From Leptobacterium flavescens (GTDB lineage: Bacteria; Bacteroidota; Bacteroidia; Flavobacteriales; Flavobacteriaceae), in NCBI RefSeq assembly GCF_010671605.1, contig NZ_JAABOO010000001.1:1665190-1729189 (forward strand): DNA of 64,000 nt, written 5' to 3'. Shown in pieces: positions 52,293 through 62,300 of the stretch. A program made the position numbers and the translations under genes. Under the pieces are notes generated by a model that was given only the letters and a program-made list of their open reading frames with translations, was not told where the DNA came from and did no database searches. Within the stretch, counting starts at the first letter, position 1. Each line of letters opens with the position of its first letter.

Positions 52293-52335
52293 AGCTATTT
52301 AATTGGTTATTGCAAAAGTAATAATAGCTATGGGA
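52287..52335. promoter_or_regulatory. Inverted repeat around the folB start, with a -7 box between the arms
   Basis: Perfect 13-bp arms TCCCATAGCTATT (52287-52299, containing the ATG) and AATAGCTATGGGA (52323-52335), 23 bp apart. Each arm holds the palindrome ATAGCTAT; the centres are 33 bp apart. TACTTTTG (-7, minus strand) lies between them at 52313-52320. This is a possible regulator site; inference. Confidence 0.5.
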
Positions 52336-52362
52336 ATGTTTAAAAGAAATGAAATTAAAAAG

Positions 52363-53310
52363 TTAATAAGTACATCTACAGTTACTCAGACCCTGGAAGA
52401 GGTCTACACCTACTGTAATTAAATGTGTTCCGCTGTTAAATCCGATAAGGTCATTCAGCACTACCTGATAGGAGTAGGCAAAATAGAAACTTCTCTTCTT
52501 AAAGCCCAGCATAGGACCTACATTAAGGGGCTCCAGTATCTGATCGTTCAGAAAACGATAGGAAATACCTGCCCAGTAATAATCCTCAAAATCGTATACT
52601 CTGAATTTAAGGTTGATATCGGTACTGGAACGTCCGTCATTCTCAAACAACTGATAGAATATCGAAGGTTCTATCTCGAATTCACTGTTCCTGCTCTTTC
52701 TCCACTTATACCCGGTATAGAAATAGTAATTCCTCAAACGGTTAGGCTCTGAAATTGCAAAGAGATCCAGGTCCTTATTCAGAATATTGGAGGCATTGGC
52801 ACTGAAGAAAAAGTTCTTGTACCGGTACAATACCCCTACATCGAAATTATGATTGGTAGTAGCCCTGTTATTGGTAACGTTAGGATCGGGGATAGAAGGA
52901 TCGAACTGATCTATATCTATCCTGAACTGATTAAAGTTATAGGAGATCCCCAGCGACAGGAAGTGATCGTCATACTCATCAATGGTAAGGTGATGGGCAA
53001 AGGACAAACGCGCCCCGTACTGCCTCGTATTTCCGTTCCTGTCATTATAAAAAAGCGCACCTACACCCGATCTGTTCCCTATTCGAACATCTGCCGCCAG
53101 CGATTGCGTATCCGGCGCATCCTTGATCCCTACCCATTGTGTCAATCCGTTTAAACGTACTTTAACGTGATCTCCGATTCCTGCATAGGTAGGCGATATC
53201 ACAAAAGGGTTATCGGCCAGGTACTGCGTAAAAGTTGGCAGGGTCAACTCCTGTGCAGTCAGTGTGTAGGTAACACTGCTTACTAATAGGGCTGTTAGTA
53301 TTTTCTTCAT
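52363..53310 (-). CDS. PorP/SprF-type T9SS outer-membrane protein
   Basis: A 315-residue beta-barrel protein. The start is the ATG at 53310 (MKKILTALLVSS), which gives a signal peptide ending near TLTAQ. The body is TFTQYLADNPFVISPTYAG, then RIGNRSGVGALFYNDRNGN, YGARLSFAHHL and LSLGISYNFNQ, typical PorP/SprF repeats. SprF-like partners are needed to deliver proteins with type B C-terminal domains. The gene lies directly after the giant adhesin gene that ends in such a domain. Confidence 0.9.
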   Translation of the reverse strand: MKKILTALLVSSVTYTLTAQELTLPTFTQYLADNPFVISPTYAGIGDHVKVRLNGLTQWVGIKDAPDTQSLAADVRIGNRSGVGALFYNDRNGNTRQYGARLSFAHHLTIDEYDDHFLSLGISYNFNQFRIDIDQFDPSIPDPNVTNNRATTNHNFDVGVLYRYKNFFFSANASNILNKDLDLFAISEPNRLRNYYFYTGYKWRKSRNSEFEIEPSIFYQLFENDGRSSTDINLKFRVYDFEDYYWAGISYRFLNDQILEPLNVGPMLGFKKRSFYFAYSYQVVLNDLIGFNSGTHLITVGVDLFQGLSNCRCTY

Positions 53311-53323
53311 TTTAAGCATAAGT

Positions 53324-56300
53324 TTATCGATATAGGGTAAAGTTTCCAACAAATTCCCTTCCATCAAATGAGGCATTCAGTTTAACTACGTACCAGTAAT
53401 CTCCGGAAGGCAGCGGATTACCATTATAAGTTCCTAGCCATGATTCACCTTGTCGCAATTCGGCGATCAGACGGCCATATCGGTCAAAAATTTGGGTCAA
53501 AATATCCGGGAACGGTTCTGTATTCTTCGGACTCCATGTATCGTTCGTTCCGTCACCATCCGGGGTAAAGAAGTTCGGGATAAAGATATCTATGAATTCG
53601 ATAAATATAGACGTTACCGCTTCACAACCATTGGCATCAACAACTCTTACTTCATAGGTTCCTGTCTGGTTAACGAAGAAGGAGTTACTGCTTCCGTTGG
53701 ATACTCCGTTAAAGAAGTATTCATATGGCTCTACACCTCCGGTGGCACTGGCAACGATCTCGTTGATCAGTCCCTGAGTTGCTGTAATTCCAAGAGGAGC
53801 TACATTATCTATCGTGAAGTTTACAATCTCTTCACAACCGTTGGCGTGTACTACTCTCACAAAGTGTGCTCCCGGAGCTACATCCTGGAAGCCGTTAGGA
53901 TCGAACAATTGCAGGTCATTATTATCCATAGAGTCCATAGCGAACATTACGTCGTTCTGAACCGAAGGATCTACTGTAATTGTAACATTATGACTAGGTA
54001 GGTTTCCAGTACATACTGTTTCTACATTAGCAGCAGCATTTATATTGATACCTGCCGGAAGATCCATTGCTATCTGGCTTTCACAACCATTAGCATCTCT
54101 CACCAATACTACATAGGAGTATCCTCCTGCAAGTCCGGTGAAGGTGAACTGATCCTGTACAAAGTTCGGATCGAAGGTCAATGGGTTATCCGGTGAAGAA
54201 ACGAGTCTCGTAAAGTACGGAGCTGTTCCTCCTGTAATATTCACTTCTATGAATCCGTCAAGGTCTCCCGCACACAGTTCTCCCTGCATATTAGCTACGG
54301 TACCTGCTACCTGAGCCGGTGCCACGATCTCTCTTTCGAAGATAAACGGTCTACATCCGTTAGAATCCTGAGCGATGATCGTATACATTCCCGGAGCCAG
54401 GTTATCGAATACATTCTCTGACTGGAATTCATTCAGGTTCGGAGATATCGCAAACTGATATTGTCCGGTACCACCTTCAAGGATAATGGTAATACTTCCC
54501 ATATCATCCACACAAAGCGGGTTATCAATGATCGGCTCACGAGCTGTAAGCTCAACACCTTCAATGATCGTGATCGGTTGTGTCAGCGCCTGACAATCAC
54601 CACTATCTACTCGTACAAAGTACTGTCCTGCTGGCAGGTCTCTGAAGATATCTTCAGTCTGTGCCGGACGGATCACTGTCGTCTGATCTGAAGCAAGCAG
54701 GGTAAAGGTATAATTACCAAGACCTCCTGAAGCTCTTACCTGGATCAATCCGGTAGATTCTCCGTTACATCCTACATCTACTGTAGTTTCAGGATCTATA
54801 GTCAGCGCCGGAACCGGATCTATACTTACCTGATTTGAAATATCAGATACACATAAATTACTGTCTCTTACGAAGAACTGGTAGTCTCCAGCCGGTGCCG
54901 GTAAAGTAATGCTAGAAGCAAAACTTCCGGTATAGTTAACACCATCGGTACTATAGCTATACGGAGCTGTTCCTCCTGAAGCCGTAAGTGTGATCGTAGC
55001 TTCAACTAAACAGCTTGCCGAAGTATCCTGTACCAGCGTAGCAACAACTTCTGCAGGATCTGAGATAATAACTTCATTCGTTGTTACATCACAGTTCCAT
55101 CCGTCTATAACGGTTACAGAATATCTTCCTGCGGATAGATTACCGAAGGTATTGCTGCTCTGAGCTGCAGAGCTGGATAAAATAGTTCCTGTTGTAGGAT
55201 CCAGCACATTCAGGATATACTGATAAGTAGCCGTCGGATCTACATCCGGACGTCCTCCTGTAGCTGTTACTTCAATACTTGCTGTTGCATCACCCGCACA
55301 AACCAGTGCATCTACCTGAACAGCAGTAGCAACGATCTGAGTAGGCTGTACAAGGATCTGATCGGTACTTACCACACATCCGTTAGCATCTCTTACTTCA
55401 ACCGTATAGGTTGCCGCATCCAGTCCTGTAAAGGACGTAGCTGCTCCAAACGGAACTGTTTCCACTCCGTTTCTCAGTAGTCTGAACTGGTAACCAGCCC
55501 ATCCTCCTGTTGCCACAGCAGTGATCTCACCATCATTACCATCACAAGTAAGGTCGTTGGTAACATCAAGAGTCAATGTTAATGGTGCTGCTGGTGAGTC
55601 TATAGTAACAACGTTGGTTGTTTCCTCACAGAACGGCGTCTGAGTTTCTACCACTCGTACCGTATATACACCGCTAGGCAGATTATTTATCTGAATGGTA
55701 CCCGGAGCGACATCATTACCGTTCGCAATTACAGCACTGGTTTGATCCAGTACTTCGTAATCGTAGGTACCTGTATAATTACTTACTGTTAATTCAATAA
55801 CTCCGTCAGCATCTCCGAAACATGTAATATCGGATATCTTGGTAGCGCTTACCTCGATCAGATCGAACGGAGGCACATCGTAAACGATGGTCTCGAAACA
55901 TCCGGTTACATTATCGGTTACTCTGAAGGTATAAGAATCAGGAGTGGTTAAAGTAAACAGGTTATTGTTTACCTGTACCGGTCCTCCCGGAAGGATCTCA
56001 TAGGTAAAGTCTCCCGAACCTCCTGTTACATCCACACGAACTTCTTCAGGGTTCGCACAGGTAATAGCTGTGATCTGCGTAACCGCATCCAGGGTAAAGG
56101 TCGTTAACGGATTCACGGTTACAGGAACAGTGAATACACATGCATTATCATCCTGAATTGTGATCGTATAAGCACCTGCAGCAGTTACATCAAAGTCGTA
56201 GGTGTTTGTTCCGTTAGTGAAGAAGTTCACTCCGTCTATACTGAACAAATATCCTCCGGTTGCAGATGTTCCCGTAGTGTTATCAGCCACAGCAGTAATC

Positions 56301-59300
56301 GTTGCCGTAGTTGAACTGTTATCAGGGTTACATGCAAATTCTGAAGTTACGCTTGCAGTACCTGTTAGAGATAAAGGCTCTCCTATAGTTACTGTATCCG
56401 TAGCCACACAATTACGGTTTGAGGTAACGGTAATGGTATATGTTCCCGGGTTTAATCCGGTAAATACTCCTGAGTTCTGCGTAATGGCAGGATCGGTTCC
56501 GTTATCCACCGTAAATACGTAAGGAGGATTATCATTTGCAGGAGCAGGCTCCAGGTTAACCGTTATGGTTCCGTCTGCAGCTCCGTTACAGGTAATATCG
56601 GTTACGTCTGTTGGTAACAGGGTTACAGGTGTTGGTATTTCCAGTGTAATGGTCTCTTCTGCAATACATGCAGGAGCTCCTACTGTAGTATCAACAAACT
56701 GAACTCTGTATATAACACCACCGGTCAGTCCTGTAAATACACCCGTAGTATTTGGTCCCTGAAGTACGGCACCACCGTTATCTAAGAGCGTATATTGATA
56801 GTTGGCAGTATTTCCTGAACCTCCGCTTCCGGTGGCAGTAATACTTCCGTCATTATTAGCACATGAAGGCTGAGTCGTTACATCTACAACCACATCAAGC
56901 GGCGGGAATATAGTAATAGTATCTGTAGCTGTACATCCATTGGCATCACGTACCGTTACCGTATACGCTCCATCCGTGCTCACCGTAAAGCTAGCCGAAC
57001 TCTGGAACGATACTCCGTCTATACTGTACTCCAATGGAGCTACTCCTGTTCCTACAGCAGTAAAAGTATATGAACTTCCGTTTGACGTACACTGATCATC
57101 TGCAAACGCAGGTACCGTTACCGTCGGGTCAGGATCCCTGTCCACAACAATATCTACCGAACTCGTACAGATATTCGCCGCTGCATCCCTTACAAATACC
57201 GTAAAGGTAGCCGGGTACGTTGCAGGGTTCACCTCAAACGAAGTAGCACTTGTAAAGGCTCCTGCCGGGTTACCCTGTGGTACCACAGAATACTCATATG
57301 TTCCGTTTCCTCCGGTTCCTACAGGAGTAATAATAGCTCCTACATTACAGTTCGCCAAAGTAGCTGTTGCTGTTACCGCTACCGCAGCATCCGGAGAAGT
57401 GATCGTTACCACGTTAGTGGTCGCCTCACAGAACGGATTCTGAGTCTCTACTACTCTCACTGTATAAACTCCTGTTCCTAATCCTCCGATATTGATCGTC
57501 TCCGGTGCATTTCCTGATCCGTTAGCTACTACAGCTCCTCCCGCATCAAGCACCTCATAGTCATAAGTTCCTGTATAAGCTGCCGTGGTTAAGCTAAGCT
57601 CTCCATCGGTTCCTCCAAAACAGGTTACATCGCTTACATGAGCTGCACTTACCGTGATCAGATCAAACGGTAGTACTTCAAAGCTCTCAATGGCAAAACA
57701 TCCTCGGTCTAAATCATTCACCTGGAAGCTGTATACTCCCGGAGCCGTTAATGTAAACTGATTTGAAGCCTGTGGAGTTCCACTTGGCAGTAAAATATAT
57801 TCATAGTTACCTGACCCTCCCGATACATTGATCTCTACGATCTCCGGTTGAGTACAGTTGATGGCCTGTGTTGAAGTAATGTTATCGATAACCACTCGCT
57901 GTAGCGGAGCAATAATCTCGTTAAAGGCAAAGGTACATCCGTTAGCATCACGTACCGTAAGCGTATAAGTAGCATCGGCACTTACATCAAAGACATTGCT
58001 GCTTACAAAGTTCACTCCGTCTATACTGTACGTATATGGCGCTGTTCCTCCCGCAGGGGTAACAGTGATCTGTGCATCATTCACCGTGTTATCCGTAGGA
58101 TCACAACTGAATAAGGTAGATGCTGCCGTGGCTGTCAACGCAGCAGGCTCGCCTATATTGGTAGCTACCGTAAGCGTACATCCTTTAGAAGAGATCACAG
58201 TAACATTATATGGTCCCGCAGTAAGTCCTGTAAATAACGGACTCGTCTGGGTTGTTGTTCCTCCATCCAGACTGTACAGGTATGGAGGTTCGTCATTACT
58301 TGCATCAAGGTTTACAGTGATCGTACCGTCAGATCCACCGTTACAGCTTACATCTGTCGGAGTAAGTGTAAAGGCAACCGGTGTCGGAGCATCTATGGTG
58401 ATCGTTACCGTATCGGTACAATTTGTAGTCGTGTCTTCAACTTCCAGGGTATAAGTACCGGCAGTTAATCCTCCAAATACGTTAGAAGCCTGGAATGGTG
58501 TAGCTGCAGGAGCAGTGATTCGGTACTGATAGTTACCGGATCCGCCTGAAGCCGTTAAAGTAATCTCTCCGTCGGTTGCAGGGTTACAGGTTTCTTCTGC
58601 TGTAACGCTTGCAGTCATATCTACCGGCGGGAATATAGTAATGGTATCTGTAGCTGTACATCCGTTGGCATCACGTACCGTTACCGTATACGTTCCATCC
58701 GTGCTCACCGTAAAGCTAGCCGAACTCTGGAACGATACACCGTCTATACTGTACTCCAATGGAGCTACTCCTGTTCCTACAGCCGTAAAGGTATATGAAC
58801 TTCCGTTCGACGTACACTGATCATCTGCAAAAGCAGGTACCGTTACCGTCGGGTCAGGATCCCTGTCCACAACAATATCTACCGAACTCGTACAGATATT
58901 CGCCGCTGCATCCCTTACAAATACCGTAAAGGTAGCTGGATACGTTGCAGGATTCACCTCAAACGAAGTAGCACTTGTAAAGGCTCCTGCCGGGTTACCC
59001 TGTGGTACCACAGAATACTCATATGTTCCGTTTCCTCCGGTTCCTACAGGAGTAATAATAGCTCCTACATTACAGTTCGCCAAAGTAGCTGTTGCTGTTA
59101 CCGCTACCGCAGCATCCGGAGAAGTGATCGTTACCACGTTAGTGGTCGCCTCACAGAACGGATTCTGAGTCTCTACTACTCTCACTGTATAAACTCCTGT
59201 TCCTAATCCTCCGATATTGATCGTCTCCGGTGCATTTCCTGATCCGTTAGCTACTACAGCTCCTCCCGCATCAAGCACCTCATAGTCATAAGTTCCTGTA

Positions 59301-62300
59301 TAAGCTGCCGTGGTTAAGCTAAGCTCTCCATCGGTTCCTCCAAAACAGGTTACATCACTTACATGAGCCGCACTTACCGTGATCAGATCAAACGGAAGTA
59401 CTTCAAAACTCTCGATCGCAAAACATCCTCGGTCTAAATCATTCACCTGGAAGCTGTATACTCCCGGTGCTGTTAATGTAAACTGGTTTGAAGCCTGTGG
59501 TGTTCCACTTGGCAGTAAAATATATTCATAGTTACCTGACCCTCCGGATACATTGATCTCTACGATCTCCGGTTGAGTACAGTTGATAGCCTGTGTTGAA
59601 GTAATGTTATCGATAACCACTCGCTGTAGCGGAGCAATGATCTCGTTAAAGGCAAAGGTACATCCGTTAGCATCACGTACCGTAAGCGTATAAGTAGCAT
59701 CCGCACTTACATCAAAGACATTGCTGCTTACAAAGTTCACACCGTCTATACTATACGTATATGGCGCTGTTCCTCCCGCAGGCGTAACAGTGATCTGTGC
59801 ATCATTCACAGTATTATCCGTAGGATCACAACTGAACAAGGTAGATGCTGCCGTTGCCGTCAATGCAGCAGGCTCGCCAACCACAACTGTTCTTGTAAGA
59901 TCACAGTTCCTGTCTGAGGTAACTGTAATATCATAACTTCCGGCACTTAGTCCGCTGAATAATGGACTGTTTTGAACGATCGGCGGGTTCGTACCGTCAT
60001 CAAGGGTATATGTATAAGGCGGGTTATCGTTGGTCGGATCGAGAACTACTTCTATACTACCGTCGGATCCGCCATTACAGCTTACGTCCTGTACATTTTC
60101 TGTGAAGTTCACCGCAGTCGGTACTTCAAGATCTACCGGACGGTTAGCGCTACAGTTAGATCCTCCTGCAATATCAAATACCACAGCAGTATAGGAATCT
60201 GCAGCAAGACCGGTAAATACATTAGAAGCCTGACGTGCTCCTCCGGTTAAACTCACTCCACCTCCGTCAAGCAGGTCGTATTCGTAAACTCCGGAACCTC
60301 CGGTTACATTAATCGTAACAACTCCGTCATTATTATTACAAGTCGGTTGAACCGTAACAATAGGAACAAGATCGGTAGGCTGGAAGATCTCTACATTTAT
60401 TAGGTTTCCACAACCATTAGCATCTCTTACTTCGATGGTATAAGTACCTGAAGAAAGGTTTGTATAATCGAAATTAGCTGCTGCCTGAGGTTGGAAAGCT
60501 CCTCCGTTAAAGCTATACGTATAAGGAGCAACTCCGGCAGTATCAAGGTTTACGTTAATAGTAAAGTTACCTTCAGATTCCGTACACTGATTCGGTACCG
60601 TTGCTGAAATGACCGGAGAAGGGTCAAGATCAACGGTTACAGGTGCAGAAGCCTGAACACAATTACTGGCATCTCTAACATAAACGATATAGTTTCCTGA
60701 TTCTACATTGGCTGTATTGGCAGTTCCCCATCCCGGACTTGTTGCCGTCGGAGCAGGATCTGTAGCCAGTAAGAACTGATATTCATATGGTGCTACCCCT
60801 GCCTGAGCCGTAGCGGTGATCACACCGGCATTCGGGTTACAGTTATCATTTACAGGAGATGTAGCACTAACGGTTAGTAAGGCAGGAGCCTGCTGAATTA
60901 TAAAGTTAGTTGAAACAGCTACACAGCCATTATTAACTCCTCCGTTTTCCGTAAATACGATATAGTATTCTCCCGGAGCAAGGGCTCCGAAGTTGTTTAC
61001 AGCAACAGGGCCAGCAGGTGGGTTCACTGTTGAATTTCCAGTGATTCCGGTACTAACATTTGTAAGCGCTGTAAATATCTCATAGTCAACGCTGGTAGCA
61101 CCGGCGTCAAAATTATCAAACGTAAAGCTTACATTTCCATCCGCCGCACCAAAACAGGATACATCTGTTGGGGTAACGCTCGATGTAAGACCTGAAAGGT
61201 TGGCTACAGGAACAGTAGCTTCCTGAATAAATTCACAATTGGTATCATCGTCATGAACAATGAATGTATAGGTTACACCCGGGTTTAATCCGGTAAATGT
61301 AAACGTATTAGGTGATGCAGCCGGAGGCGAAGGATCGGCAGCAAACCATGTAATACCTACCTGAGCAGGACTAAATGGCGGAGCCGGGTAAATTGCAAAG
61401 AAGAAGTTACCTACTCCAAGCGTTCCGTTACTTGCCTGTGCTTCTACCAGCATGCTACCACTACCTACGGTACAACCGGCAGCTCCTGAAGTAGTAATCA
61501 ATACATCAGGACCGGTAGCCACGGTAACTGGTCTTACGATCTCACAACCATTGGCATCTACTATTCTAACCGTATAATCACCGAAATCTACATCGGCAAA
61601 AGTAAGGTTAGTTGCAGCAGTCGGCCCGGTTGGGTTGGCCGTAGAAGTTGCAGCCAAAGCACCTGTATTATCCAATAAATAATAGGTGTAGTTAGGTGTG
61701 CTTCCCGTGGTTATAGTTATATCTACAGAACCTAACTGGTTTCCTACAGGTGTACAGGTAAGCGGGTTTCCTACTACCGTAATATCAAGAGCGTTTGGCT
61801 CTGCAATCGTAACAGGGAAAGGTACTGATGTACATCCTTTGGCATCGGTTACCGTTACCTCATAATTTCCGGCAGGTAAACCGTTGGTTTGAGTTCCGAA
61901 GTTTGTCGCTGTGGTTGTATTTACCACATTGATCACATAAGGCGGAACTCCTATGGTGGTGTCTATTGTTATATCTAAAGCTCCTGTCAGGTCTCCGTTA
62001 CAAAGAACATCTGTCGGAACTACATTATTAATTACAGGTAAGTCTGCAGGTGTTACCGTAACCGGGTTAGTTACTATCTGACATCCTTGCGTATCAGTTA
62101 CTCTAAAGGTATAATCTCCTGCTGTGGTGGTCGTAAACGTTGATCCCGCTATTCCACTGAAAGCTCCTCCGTTAAACGATACCTCATAAGTGTATCCAGG
62201 ATATCCGCTTCCTGCCGTAATATCTATCACAGCATCCGGACTCACAGAACAATCAAGATCCTTGGTCAATACCGCCGATGCAGTCAATGCGTCGTTGATC

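Noticed and set aside
57996..58454. Antisense frame in the adhesin gene, with a near-identical partner at 59721-59936
   Set aside because: Both are shadows of the duplicated adhesin sequence; the repeat explains their similarity.
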